Positions 51,067 to 59,809 of a stretch of 64,000 nt of DNA are shown here, in pieces. A model generated the notes under the pieces. It did not search any database and was not told the origin of the DNA. It saw only the letters and a list, made by a program, of their open reading frames with translations. The first letter of the stretch is position 1, and the number at the start of each line of letters is the position of its first letter. Source of the DNA: Streptomyces sp. KL109B (GTDB lineage: Bacteria > Actinomycetota > Actinomycetes > Streptomycetales > Streptomycetaceae); NCBI RefSeq assembly GCF_030766935.1, contig NZ_JASERL010000003.1:434001-498000 (forward strand). The letters run 5' to 3'. A program made the translations under genes and the position numbers.

Positions 51067-52404
51067 TCAGCGCGTCGCGCCCGTCACGGCCCAGCGTCCC
51101 GAGCGGTAGCGCATCCAGAGCGTGATCATCCGTACCGTCATCATCAGCGCCATCGCACCCCACACGGCGGTGAGACCGCCGCCGAAGACCGGCACGAGGA
51201 GCGCCACCGGCGTGAAGACGGCAAGCGTGACCAGCATGGCCCAGGCCAGATACGGTCCGTCGCCCGCGCCCATGAGGACTCCGTCGAGTACGTAGACGAT
51301 TCCGCAGATGGGCTGCGCGAGGGCCACGACGATGAGCGCGGGCAGGGCGGCGTCCTGGACAAGCTGATCGCTCGAGAACAGCGGGACGAACAGCGGTCGT
51401 GCGGCGACGATCAGTACGCAGAGGACGACTCCCGCGGCGACGCCCCACTCCAGCATCCGACGGCACACGGCCCGCGCACCCGGTGCGTCGTCCGCGCCGA
51501 GGTAGCGGCCGATGATGGCCTGTCCGGCGATGGCGATGGCGTCGAGGGCGAAGGCCGTCAGGCTCCACAGGGACAGAATGATCTGGTGTGCGGCCACATC
51601 GGCGTCGCCGAGACGGGCGGCCACGGCTGTCGCGATCATCAGGATCGCCCGGAGCGAGATGGTGCGGACGAGGAGCGGCGCGCCCGCCTGGGCACAGGCT
51701 CGGATGCCCGCGGCGTCCGGGCGCAGCGAGGCGCCGTGGCGGCGAGCGCCGCGGACCACCACGACGAGGTAGACGGCGGCCATGCCGACCTGGGCGATGA
51801 CGGTGCCCCAGGCAGAACCCGCGATGCCGAGGCCGGCGCCATAGACGAGAGCGGCGTTCAGCGCGGCGTTGGCGATGAAGCCAGCGACTGCCACGTAGAG
51901 CGGGGTTTTGGTGTTCTGCAGTCCGCGCAGCACGCCGGTGGCGGCGAGGACGATGAGCATCGGGGGAATGCCGAGCGAGGAGATGCGCAGATACGTGATC
52001 GCGTAGGGCGTCGCGGTGTCGGAGGCTCCGAAGAGGTCGACGAGGGCCGGGGCGGTGGGCAGGGTGATCGCGACGACCACGACGCCGAGGAGCAGGGCGA
52101 GCCAGATGCCGTCCATGCCCTGCTGGATGGCGGACTTCAGATCTCCGGATCCGACGCGGCGGGCGACCGCGGCAGTGGTCGCGTAGGCGAGGAAGACGAA
52201 GATGCTGACCGCCGTCTGCAGCAGGGCGGAGGCGACGGCGAGTCCGGCGAGCTGTGAGGTGCCGAGATGGCCGACGATGGCGCTGTCGGCCATGAGGAAG
52301 AGGGGCTCAGCGACGAGTGCGCCGAAGGCCGGAACGGCGAGGGCGACGATCTCTCGGTCGTGCCGACGTCGAGCGGCCTTGGATGCCGCGGGAGCCTGTG
52401 TCAT
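51067..52404 (-). CDS. MATE family efflux transporter
   Basis: A 445-residue protein with about 12 hydrophobic segments in two halves, beginning REIVALAVPAFGALVAEPLFLMADSAIVGHLG. That opening is the DinF-like branch signature of MATE Na+/H+-drug antiporters. The second half has HQIILSLWSLTAFALDAIAIAGQAIIG. The substrate is unknown. ATG 52404 is used; a GTG nine bases earlier is possible. It converges on rplI and diverges from dnaB. Confidence 0.93.
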   Translation of the reverse strand: MTQAPAASKAARRRHDREIVALAVPAFGALVAEPLFLMADSAIVGHLGTSQLAGLAVASALLQTAVSIFVFLAYATTAAVARRVGSGDLKSAIQQGMDGIWLALLLGVVVVAITLPTAPALVDLFGASDTATPYAITYLRISSLGIPPMLIVLAATGVLRGLQNTKTPLYVAVAGFIANAALNAALVYGAGLGIAGSAWGTVIAQVGMAAVYLVVVVRGARRHGASLRPDAAGIRACAQAGAPLLVRTISLRAILMIATAVAARLGDADVAAHQIILSLWSLTAFALDAIAIAGQAIIGRYLGADDAPGARAVCRRMLEWGVAAGVVLCVLIVAARPLFVPLFSSDQLVQDAALPALIVVALAQPICGIVYVLDGVLMGAGDGPYLAWAMLVTLAVFTPVALLVPVFGGGLTAVWGAMALMMTVRMITLWMRYRSGRWAVTGATR

Positions 52405-52592
52405 GGGCACCAATCTAATCTTCCACAGGTAAGAGATGCAATGCGATAGAGACCCTTACTTGTGGAGGTCCTCCGCGTGTCGTGCGGCGGGTCTGTCGGC
52501 GATCTTGGGCCGACTGGGGAAGTTTTTCTTCTGCACAGCCGGTGGATGGGAAAAGTGCAGGTCAGGAACTGTGTGTGTGAGTGCCTGAGGGC

Positions 52593-52681
52593 TTGTTCAC
52601 AGCCCTGTCCACCGTGTCGTGCACAGGATTTCCCGAGTTCTCCACAGCGAGGGGCCCGTCGTCCACACTGCCTGTGGATAA
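52593..52681. promoter_or_regulatory. phased cluster of DnaA-box-like nonamers upstream of dnaB
   Basis: Five plus-strand nonamers are present: TTGTTCACA (52593), CTGTCCACC (52605), TCGTGCACA (52617), TTCTCCACA (52638) and TCGTCCACA (52659). They start 12, 12, 21 and 21 bp apart. An exact minus-strand TTATCCACA follows (52673-52681). The 459-bp gap 52405-52863 holds no gene, so this region is probably the dnaB control region or a DnaA-titration site. Confidence 0.7.
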
Positions 52682-52863
52682 CCAGATTGGCTGACGGTGC
52701 CCACGCGCCTACCGTAGTGCGGCGCCCACCATGTCTTCCGACCTCGGAAACCTCACAAATCCGACGCGTCAGAAGCGGAGTTGGGCCTCTTATTTGTCAG
52801 TGTCGTGCCGTAGGAATGAGGGGTACGGCGAGGTCCGCTCGGCGGACGGGAGGAGGCGGCCCG

Positions 52864-54342
52864 GTGAGTATCTCCGAGCCTTTGGACGACCCCTGGGCCG
52901 ACGAAGGTCCCAGCGATCGCCTCCCCCCTTCGCGGCCGTTCCGGGGTGGCGGCCGAGGCCAGGGCGACCAGCACGAGCGAGGCCGCGAGGACGGTGGCTG
53001 GGACGAGGGACCGGCCACGTTCGAGCGCGTTCCGCCGCAGGACCTGGAGGCGGAGCAGTCCGTGCTCGGCGGCATGCTCCTGTCGAAGGACGCGATCGCC
53101 GACGTCGTGGAGGTCATCAAGGGCCCCGACTTCTACAAGCCGGCCCACGAAACGATCTTCCAGGCGATCCTCGACGTCTACGCCAAGGGCGAGCCCGCCG
53201 ACCCGATCACCATCGCCGCGGAGCTGACCAAGCGCGGCGAGATCAACAAGGTGGGTGGCGCATCGTATCTGCACACCCTCGTACAGACGGTCCCGACCGC
53301 GGCGAACGCCGAGTACTACGCGGAGATCGTCCACGAGCGCGCCGTGCTGCGCCGCCTCGTCGAGGCCGGCACGCGGATCACGCAGATGGGATACGCGGGC
53401 GACGACGACGTAGACGAGATCGTCAACAAGGCGCAGGCCGAGGTCTACGCGGTCACCGAGCAGCGCACCAGCGAGGACTACCTCCCGCTCGGCGACATCA
53501 TGGAGGGCGCGCTCGACGAGATCGAGGCGATCGGCTCGCGCAGCGGCGAGATGACCGGTGTGCCGACCGGCTTCACCGACTTCGACTCGCTCACCAACGG
53601 TCTGCACCCGGGCCAGATGATCGTCATCGCGGCCCGCCCCGCCATGGGTAAGTCCACGCTGGCACTGGACTTCGCGCGCGCCGCGTCGATCAAGAACAAC
53701 CTGCCAAGCGTCATCTTCTCCCTCGAAATGGGGCGCAACGAGATCGCGATGCGTCTGCTGTCGGCCGAGGCGCGCGTGGCCCTGCACCACATGCGCTCCG
53801 GCACGATGACCGACGAGGACTGGACGCGGCTCGCGCGCCGGATGCCCGAGGTCTCGGCCGCGCCGCTGTACATCGACGACTCCCCGAACCTGTCGATGAT
53901 GGAGATCCGCGCGAAGTGCCGTCGGCTCAAGCAGCGCAACGACATCAAGCTCGTGATCATCGACTATCTGCAGCTGATGCAGGCCGGTGGCTCGAAGCGC
54001 TCCGAGAGCCGTCAGCAGGAGGTCTCGGACATGTCCCGAAACCTCAAGCTGCTCGCCAAGGAGCTGGAGCTTCCGGTGATCGCGCTCTCCCAGCTGAACC
54101 GTGGTCCCGAGCAGCGCACGGACAAGAAGCCGCAGGTCTCCGACCTGCGTGAGTCCGGCTCCATCGAGCAGGACGCCGACATGGTCATCCTGCTGCACCG
54201 CGAGGACGCGTACGAGAAGGAGTCGCCGCGCGCGGGCGAGGCCGACATCATCGTCGGCAAGCACCGTAACGGCCCGACGGCCACGATCACGGTCGCCTTC
54301 CAGGGCCACTACTCGCGCTTCGTGGACATGGCGCAGACCTGA
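52864..54342 (+). CDS. dnaB: replicative DNA helicase DnaB
   Basis: A 492-residue RecA-fold hexameric helicase. The N-terminal collar starts at FERVPPQDLEAEQSVLGGML. Walker A is ARPAMGKSTLALD (about 255-268), Walker B is KLVIIDYLQLM, and later motifs are LSQLNRGPEQR and SGSIEQDADMVILLHR. No intein is present. The first about 55 residues are a Gly/Arg-rich extension. GTG 52864 follows AGGAGG. It unwinds DNA at forks; DciA (encoded at 12.5-13.0 kb) is its likely loader. Confidence 0.97.
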   Translation: MSISEPLDDPWADEGPSDRLPPSRPFRGGGRGQGDQHERGREDGGWDEGPATFERVPPQDLEAEQSVLGGMLLSKDAIADVVEVIKGPDFYKPAHETIFQAILDVYAKGEPADPITIAAELTKRGEINKVGGASYLHTLVQTVPTAANAEYYAEIVHERAVLRRLVEAGTRITQMGYAGDDDVDEIVNKAQAEVYAVTEQRTSEDYLPLGDIMEGALDEIEAIGSRSGEMTGVPTGFTDFDSLTNGLHPGQMIVIAARPAMGKSTLALDFARAASIKNNLPSVIFSLEMGRNEIAMRLLSAEARVALHHMRSGTMTDEDWTRLARRMPEVSAAPLYIDDSPNLSMMEIRAKCRRLKQRNDIKLVIIDYLQLMQAGGSKRSESRQQEVSDMSRNLKLLAKELELPVIALSQLNRGPEQRTDKKPQVSDLRESGSIEQDADMVILLHREDAYEKESPRAGEADIIVGKHRNGPTATITVAFQGHYSRFVDMAQT

Positions 54343-55239
54343 TCAGCTCGCGTTGTCGAGGACGGCGACCTCCAGCTCCGCCAGGCGCTCGGGGTCGGCG
54401 ATCACCTCGTACGTGGCGACCCTGTCCCCCTCGACCGTGACGGCCAGGGCGAGCAGCAGGCGACCGCGCGGGGCGACGACGAGGCCGACCCGTCCGTCGA
54501 GGAGCGCCGTCGCCGCGAACCGGGCATTGCGCCGCAGCAGGACCGTCTCCCGCGCCACCGTGTCGGCGCCGTGGCTCTGTGCCGGGGCTCCGGCCGGGAG
54601 CGTGATCGGGTCGGCATGGCGTACGACGTCGGGGGCGAGGACGGCGAGCAGCGCGTTCAGGTCTCCGTCGCGGGCCGCGGTGAGGAAGGCGTCGACGACG
54701 TGCCGTTGGTGGTCGAGTTCCTCGGTGGGGAGCGTCGGTGCGCCCTGGATCCGGCGGCGAGCGCGACTGGCGAGCTTCTTGGTGGTGGCCTCGGTTCGCT
54801 CCACGATGGGCGCGATCTCGCCGAACGGCACGGCGAACAGGTCGTGCAGGACGAACGCGACCCGCTCGGCGGGGCTCAAAGTCCCGAGGACGACGAGCAG
54901 GGCGCGCCCCACCGATTCGACCAGCACCGCCTCGCTCTCGGGGCTCGCGCCGTCCCCCTCGTCCCAGACGTGCTCGGGCAGGTGGCCGACGAACTCCTCA
55001 CGGCGTGCGGTACGCGAGCGCAGCATGTCGAGGCAGATGCGCGAGACGACGGTGCGCAGCCAGGCGGCAAGGTTGTCGATGCCGTCGGCGTCGCTGCGGC
55101 TCAGCCGGAGCCAGGCTTCCTGCACCGCGTCGTCCGCGTCGTTGAGAGAGCCGAGCATGCGGTAGGCGAGGCCCCGCAGTTGGCCGCGCTGCTCCTCGAA
55201 GTGCCGCGCCAGCGCGTCCGGGGTGTGCTGCGTGGTCAT
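54343..55239 (-). CDS. ECF41-type sigma factor (SigJ-like) with SnoaL-like tail
   Basis: A 298-residue protein. Sigma region 2 is at about 14-80 (HFEEQRGQLRGLAYRMLGSLNDADDAVQEAWLRL), and region 4 at about 115-165 (LSPAERVAFVLHDLFAVPFGEIAPIVERTEATTKKLASR). A C-terminal SnoaL_2/NTF2-like domain (about 180-290) ends near IADPERL, similar to the NPDKL motif of ECF41 factors. In that group the tail regulates the sigma in place of an anti-sigma factor. The stop codon abuts the dnaB stop with no gap. It diverges from the serine hydrolase gene, a possible target. Confidence 0.9.
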   Translation of the reverse strand: MTTQHTPDALARHFEEQRGQLRGLAYRMLGSLNDADDAVQEAWLRLSRSDADGIDNLAAWLRTVVSRICLDMLRSRTARREEFVGHLPEHVWDEGDGASPESEAVLVESVGRALLVVLGTLSPAERVAFVLHDLFAVPFGEIAPIVERTEATTKKLASRARRRIQGAPTLPTEELDHQRHVVDAFLTAARDGDLNALLAVLAPDVVRHADPITLPAGAPAQSHGADTVARETVLLRRNARFAATALLDGRVGLVVAPRGRLLLALAVTVEGDRVATYEVIADPERLAELEVAVLDNAS

Positions 55240-55372
55240 CGGGTTCGGCCCGCGGCTCTCGTCTCGCTCCACCCGGTCCACGCTACGACCGTGCGCCCCC
55301 GACCGGCGCGTGATGATCAGCCTCCGGTGAAATTCCCTCGACGCGGGTCGTGGGGCGGGATGGACTGGGGCC

Positions 55373-56773
55373 ATGACGACATCCCCGGAAGCGACATCCC
55401 CGGAAGAGCTGCTGCCCAGCACGCGCCGCGCTCTCCTGCACCGCATCGCCGTTGCCCAGAGCGAAGGGCGGGCGCCCTCACTCGTGGCCGCGGTCGCGCG
55501 GGACGGGGAGCTGGTGTGGACCGGGTCGCGTACCTCGGTGGACGGACACGGGCCGGACGAGCATGTGCAGTACCGGATCGGTTCGATCACCAAGACCTTC
55601 ACCGCCGTGCTGGTGCTGAGGCTGCGGGACGAAGGGCTCCTCGACCTGGCGGACCCGCTGGAGAAGCATCTGCCCGGCACCGCTGCCGGCACCGTCACCA
55701 TCGCCGAACTCCTCGCCCACACCGGCGGGCTGGCCGCCGAGACACCGGGCGAGTGGTGGGAGCGCAGCCCCGCGAGCCTGCGTCCGACCCTCGCCGACGT
55801 CCTCGGCGAGCAGCCCTTCCGGCACCCCGTCGGCCGCCGTCACCACTATTCGAACCCCGGCTATACGCTCCTGGGCTCGCTGGTCGAGGCAGTGCGCGGG
55901 GTGCCCTGGGAGGAGGCCCTGCGCACCGAGATCCTCGAACCACTGGGCCTGACCCGTACCAGCGTCCAACCGCAGCAGCCGCACGCCGGGGGCTGGGCCG
56001 TGCACCCGTACGCCGACGTGCTGCTTCCGGAGCCGAGCGAGGACTTGGGCCTGATGGCCCCCGCCGGACAACTGTGGTCCACGACGCGTGACTTGGCGGT
56101 CTTCGCCTCTTTCCTCGCGGTCGGCGACGAGCGGGTACTGAGCGCCGACTCCGTCCGGGAGATGCGGACTCCCGCCGCGCCGACCGTGCCGGGCGACTGG
56201 GAGGCGTCGTACGGGTTCGGCATGCAGGTCGTGCGGGGCGGCGGGTTCACCCTGGCCGGACACAGCGGCTCGCTGCCGGGGTTCGTTGCGGGGCTGTGGC
56301 TGTGCGAGGAACAAGGGCTCGTGGCGGTCGCCCTCGCCAACTGCACGTCGGGGGTCCCCGTGGTGACGCTGGCCGCCGAACTGTTGGCGACCGTCGCCGA
56401 AGCCGAGCCGCGGATGCCCGAGCCGTGGCGGCCGCTCACCGAAGTCGACCCGGCCCTACTGGAACTGACAGGCCCATGGTTCTGGGGGACGCAAGCCGTG
56501 GTGCTCCGGTTGGCGGCCGATGGTGGCGTCGAACTGGGCCCGGCGGCCGAGGGCGGACGACGCTCCCGGTTCCGGTCCAACAGTGACGGCACTTGGACCG
56601 GGCTCGACGGCTACTACGCGGGGGAGCCACTTCGGGCCGTCCGGCGGGCCGACGGATCGGTCAGCCACCTCGACCTCGGGTCCTTCGTCTTCACGCGGGA
56701 GCCGTATCCCGCGGACGGGCCGGTGCCGGGTGGGGTGGACCCGGGAGGCTGGCGGGGGATTCCGCGGGGATGA
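55373..56773 (+). CDS. serine hydrolase, class C beta-lactamase / DD-peptidase-like
   Basis: A 466-residue enzyme of the beta-lactamase (AmpC/EstB/DD-peptidase) fold. Catalytic S-x-x-K is SITK (Ser71-Lys74), Y-x-N is YSN (Tyr159-Asn161), and HSG (about 297-299) replaces KTG. There is no signal peptide, so it is likely cytoplasmic and more likely an esterase or peptidase than a secreted lactamase. The C-terminal about 110 residues form a separate beta domain. It starts 133 bp from, and opposite to, the ECF41 sigma gene. Confidence 0.85.
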   Translation: MTTSPEATSPEELLPSTRRALLHRIAVAQSEGRAPSLVAAVARDGELVWTGSRTSVDGHGPDEHVQYRIGSITKTFTAVLVLRLRDEGLLDLADPLEKHLPGTAAGTVTIAELLAHTGGLAAETPGEWWERSPASLRPTLADVLGEQPFRHPVGRRHHYSNPGYTLLGSLVEAVRGVPWEEALRTEILEPLGLTRTSVQPQQPHAGGWAVHPYADVLLPEPSEDLGLMAPAGQLWSTTRDLAVFASFLAVGDERVLSADSVREMRTPAAPTVPGDWEASYGFGMQVVRGGGFTLAGHSGSLPGFVAGLWLCEEQGLVAVALANCTSGVPVVTLAAELLATVAEAEPRMPEPWRPLTEVDPALLELTGPWFWGTQAVVLRLAADGGVELGPAAEGGRRSRFRSNSDGTWTGLDGYYAGEPLRAVRRADGSVSHLDLGSFVFTREPYPADGPVPGGVDPGGWRGIPRG

Positions 56774-56781
56774 GCAGAGCT

Positions 56782-56817
56782 GTGGGTCGCCCGTTTCACG
56801 TGAAACGGGCGACCCAC
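56782..56817. terminator. 36-bp perfect palindrome with parS at its centre
   Basis: A perfect palindrome (arms GTGGGTCGCCC and GGGCGACCCAC around parS) lies 8 bp after the serine hydrolase stop and before the convergent GNAT stop. It can form a terminator hairpin in either direction. Confidence 0.85.
56793..56806. other. parS (exact), centre of first palindrome
   Basis: Exact GTTTCACGTGAAAC at the dyad of 56782-56817. Confidence 0.93.
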
Positions 56818-56827
56818 GGAGACAGTT

Positions 56828-56867
56828 GAGCCGGTGCGTCGTTTCACGTGAAACAACGCACCGGCTC
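56828..56867. terminator. 40-bp near-perfect palindrome with parS at its centre
   Basis: Arms GAGCCGGTGCGT and ACGCACCGGCTC enclose a C/A mismatch pair and parS. It lies 10 bp after the first parS palindrome and 38 bp before the GNAT stop. Confidence 0.82.
56841..56854. other. parS (exact), centre of second palindrome
   Basis: Exact GTTTCACGTGAAAC, 48 bp (start to start) from the preceding copy. Confidence 0.93.
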
Positions 56868-56905
56868 TCCCTGTCCAGGAGTCTCAGACGCCCCGGCTCG
56901 CCCTG

Positions 56906-57358
56906 TCAGAGCTGCATCTTGAAGCCCAGATGCGAGCCGACGAAACCGAGTCGCTCGTAGAAGCGATGGGCGTCGGTGCGCGTGACATCGGAGGTCAGCT
57001 GCACCAACTGGCAGCCCTGGCGCCGGGATTCATCGACGGCCCACTCGATGAGCCGCGTGCCGAGACCGCTGCCGCGCTCGTCCGCGTGGATGCGTACACC
57101 CTCGATGATCGAGCGGGTGGAGCCCTTCCGGGAGAGCCCGGGGATGATGCTCAGTTGCAGCGTGCCGACGACGCGGCCCTCGCGTACGGCGACGACGAGG
57201 TGCTGATTCGGGTCGGCTGCCAGTCGCGCGTGCGCGGCGCGATACGGCGTGAGGTCCTCCGGCGACTCGCGCTGGGCGCCCAGCGGGTCGTCCGCCAGCA
57301 TGGCGACCATCTCCGGAATGTCCTCGGCCACGGCCGGCCTGATCTCAAGATCTCCCAT
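56906..57358 (-). CDS. GNAT family N-acetyltransferase
   Basis: A 150-residue single-domain acetyltransferase. The core is VRIHADERGSGLGTRLIEWAVDESRRQGC with TDAHRFYERLGFVGSHLGFKM at the end, typical of small GNAT enzymes. The substrate is unknown. ATG 57358 is the start nearest the conserved LEIRPAVAEDIPEM. Confidence 0.88.
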   Translation of the reverse strand: MGDLEIRPAVAEDIPEMVAMLADDPLGAQRESPEDLTPYRAAHARLAADPNQHLVVAVREGRVVGTLQLSIIPGLSRKGSTRSIIEGVRIHADERGSGLGTRLIEWAVDESRRQGCQLVQLTSDVTRTDAHRFYERLGFVGSHLGFKMQL

Positions 57359-57402
57359 GGCCAGCAGCCTATGCGCCGCCTCCCGCACGGCTGCTCAGGG
57401 GC

Positions 57403-57861
57403 CTAGGCGGCGGCGTGCAGCCCTTCGACCGCCTTGACCAGCGGGGCGAGTTCCGGGTTCTCGGCAGCGGCGTCGAGAGCTTCCCGCAGCGCCTCCGTGT
57501 TCGTGGGGCGGGCCTCTTCGAGGAGCTTGAACCCTTCCTCGGAGACGTTCGTGTAGATGCCCCGTCGGTCGGTCGGGCACAAATAGCGGGCGAGCAGGCC
57601 GCGTTCCTCGAGGCGGGTGACCAGGCGCGTGGTCGCGCTCTGGCTGAGGACGACGGCGTCGGCGACCTGCTTCATCTGTAGATGGCCGCCCTCCCCGTCG
57701 TGCTGACGGCTCAGGACGTCGAGGAGTGAGTACTCGCGCACGCTCAGCCCGTGCCGGGACTGCAGGGCGCGCTCGATGTGGGCCTCGATCTTCCCGTGGA
57801 GCAGCGAGAGTGCACACCAGCCCTGAGAGAGGGCGGTCAGCGCTGGGTCTGTGGCGGTCAT
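57403..57861 (-). CDS. MarR-family transcriptional regulator
   Basis: A 152-residue MarR protein with winged helix HGLSVREYSLLDVLSRQHDG, then DAVVLSQSATTRLVTRLEERGLL and the wing CPTDRRGIYTNVSEEG. It is divergent from the MFS exporter at 58006 with 144 bp between, the standard repressor-exporter layout, so it likely represses that gene and itself. Confidence 0.92.
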   Translation of the reverse strand: MTATDPALTALSQGWCALSLLHGKIEAHIERALQSRHGLSVREYSLLDVLSRQHDGEGGHLQMKQVADAVVLSQSATTRLVTRLEERGLLARYLCPTDRRGIYTNVSEEGFKLLEEARPTNTEALREALDAAAENPELAPLVKAVEGLHAAA

Positions 57862-57926
57862 GACGCGTGGTTCCTCCGTCCCGGAGCGGCTGACCCCAGG
57901 ATAGTCGATGTGCGAGGTTGCCCGCG

Positions 57927-57956
57927 TTTGCAAATAACCCGCGCATGCAATTATTG
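57927..57956. promoter_or_regulatory. candidate promoter/operator between MarR and MFS genes
   Basis: An AT-richer patch contains TTGCAA (57928-57933) and TTATTG (57951-57956) 17 bp apart, resembling -35/-10 for the MFS gene. TTGCA and TGCAA at the ends of 57928-57950 form an imperfect dyad, a plausible MarR site. Confidence 0.4.
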
Positions 57957-58005
57957 TGGTGTCTCGTAAAGCGCACCCGCAACAGTCTGGAAGGGATCCT
58001 CCCTC

Positions 58006-59211
58006 ATGCCTCTCGCGCTTCTCGCCCTCGCGATCGGGGCGTTCGGAATCGGAACCACGGAATTCGTGATCATGGGATTGCTCCCAGAGGTCGCGGGTGA
58101 CTTCGGCGTCTCCATCCCCACGGCCGGCTACCTGGTGACCGGCTACGCGCTCGGCGTGATGTTCGGTGCTCCGCTGATGACCGCCCTGGGCACGCGCATC
58201 CCGCGCAAGCGGATGCTGATGCTGCTCCTCGGCTTCTTCATCGTCGGCAACCTGCTCTCCGCCGTCGCGCCCGTCTTCGCCGTCATGCTGATCGGCCGCG
58301 TGGTCGCCTCGCTCGCCCACGGCGCGTTCTTCGGCATCGGCTCGGTCGTCGCGGCCGAGTTGGTGGCCCCGGAGAAGAAGGCCGGAGCGATCGCCATGAT
58401 GTTCACGGGCCTGACCGTCGCCAATGTCGTCGGCGTCCCGCTCGGCACGTTCATCGGTCAGTCGGTCGGCTGGCGCGTGACCTTCGCGGTCGTCGCCGCC
58501 CTCGGTGTCATCGGCCTCGTCGGTATCGCCAAGCTGGTGCCGGACCTGCCCAAGCCGGAAGGGGTACGGCTGCGTCACGAACTGGCCGCATTCAAGAACG
58601 TGCAGGTCGTGCTCGCCATGGCGATGACCGTGCTCGGCTTCGGCGGCGTCTTCGCGGCCATCACCTACATCGCGCCGATGATGACGCACGTCGCCGGCTT
58701 CGCGGACGGCTCCGTCACCTGGCTCATGGTCCTCTTCGGCCTCGGCATGGTCGCGGGCAACCTCACCGGCGGAAGGTTCGCCGACCGTGCCCTGATGCCC
58801 ATGTTGTACGTGGCGCTGGGCGCGCTCGCCCTCGTGCTCGCCCTGTTCACGGTCACCGCGCACAACCAGGTCCTGTCCGCGATCTCCATCGTGCTGATCG
58901 GCGCGTTCGGCTTCGCGACCGTGCCGCCGCTCCAGAAGCGCGTCCTCGACCAGGCATCCGGAGCCCCGACGCTCGCCTCGGCCGTGAACATCGGCGCCTT
59001 CAACCTCGGTAACGCCCTCTCCGCCTGGCTCGGCGGCATGGTGATCGCCGCGGGCTTCGGCTACACCTCCCCGAACTGGGTCGGCGCCGTGCTCGCCGCG
59101 GCCGCCCTCGTCCTGGCCGTGCTCTCCGCGACCTTGGAGCGCCGCGCGGCCGCACCGAGCCGGATCGTCGCGGCCGCCGAGCAGCCCCTCACCGAGCCGG
59201 CCCACCACTGA
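58006..59211 (+). CDS. MFS transporter, DHA1 drug-exporter type
   Basis: A 401-residue, 12-helix exporter. It starts PLALLALAIGAFGIGTTEFVIMGLLPEVA with motif A-like GAPLMTALGTRIPRKRML, and contains AHGAFFGIGSVVAAELVAPEKKAG, hallmark of the CmlR/AraJ/Ydhp drug-arabinose branch. It is under likely control of the divergent MarR. The substrate is unknown. A haem-binding-like protein gene follows 97 bp downstream. Confidence 0.93.
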   Translation: MPLALLALAIGAFGIGTTEFVIMGLLPEVAGDFGVSIPTAGYLVTGYALGVMFGAPLMTALGTRIPRKRMLMLLLGFFIVGNLLSAVAPVFAVMLIGRVVASLAHGAFFGIGSVVAAELVAPEKKAGAIAMMFTGLTVANVVGVPLGTFIGQSVGWRVTFAVVAALGVIGLVGIAKLVPDLPKPEGVRLRHELAAFKNVQVVLAMAMTVLGFGGVFAAITYIAPMMTHVAGFADGSVTWLMVLFGLGMVAGNLTGGRFADRALMPMLYVALGALALVLALFTVTAHNQVLSAISIVLIGAFGFATVPPLQKRVLDQASGAPTLASAVNIGAFNLGNALSAWLGGMVIAAGFGYTSPNWVGAVLAAAALVLAVLSATLERRAAAPSRIVAAAEQPLTEPAHH

Positions 59212-59308
59212 CCCGAATCCCCGGCCGACGGGGCCAACGACGTCCCCGCTCCACCACACCCCCTCTCACCAGCACCCCTGAGCCGCATCCCGCAAGGAGC
59301 ACCACCTC

Positions 59309-59728
59309 ATGAGCACCACCGCCGTCACCCCGCTCACCACGCAGGACGCCGAGACCCTCGTCGCCGCAGCCCGTCTCGCCGCCGAAGCGGCCGGAGTCAC
59401 GGTCAGCGTCACCGTCCTCGACGCGGGCGGCCACCTCCTGGCCTTCCGCCGCGACGACCGCGCCGTCCTCATCTCTGGTGAGACCAGCACCCGCAAGGCG
59501 TACACCGCGCTCCAGTTGAACGCCCCCACCGCCGACCTGGTCGACCTGGTCAAGCCCGAGGGCCCCTTCCACAGCCTGCCCACCGCGCTCGACCGGCCGC
59601 TGCTGTTCATCGCCGGCGGTCTGCCGATCCACCGCGACGGCCGCCTCATCGGCGCCATCGGTGTCGGTGGCGGCGCCCCCGAGCAGGACCACGGCTTCGC
59701 CACCGCGGCCGTGGAGGCCCTCGCGTAA
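59309..59728 (+). CDS. GlcG/HbpS family (DUF336) protein
   Basis: A 139-residue protein with the GlcG/HbpS pattern: AARLAAEAAGVTVSVTVLDAGG, then LAFRRDDRAVLISGETSTRKAYTA, LFIAGGLPIHRDGRLIGAIGVGGG and a helical end. Some members bind haem or cobalamin and others have unknown ligands. No signal peptide is seen, unlike secreted HbpS. It is probably cotranscribed with the MFS gene. Confidence 0.85.
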   Translation: MSTTAVTPLTTQDAETLVAAARLAAEAAGVTVSVTVLDAGGHLLAFRRDDRAVLISGETSTRKAYTALQLNAPTADLVDLVKPEGPFHSLPTALDRPLLFIAGGLPIHRDGRLIGAIGVGGGAPEQDHGFATAAVEALA

Positions 59729-59809
59729 CTCCGGACACACATCGCGCAACCGCCCCAAGTCGCCGCAACACAGTGGCACTTGGGGCGGACGTGCGCCCAG
59801 GGCCTGTTC

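Noticed and set aside
57862..59259. Upstream extension of the minus-strand MarR frame opposite the MFS gene
   Set aside because: The MarR domain starts at 57861; the extension is His/Asp/Glu/Arg-rich shadow of the MFS exporter.
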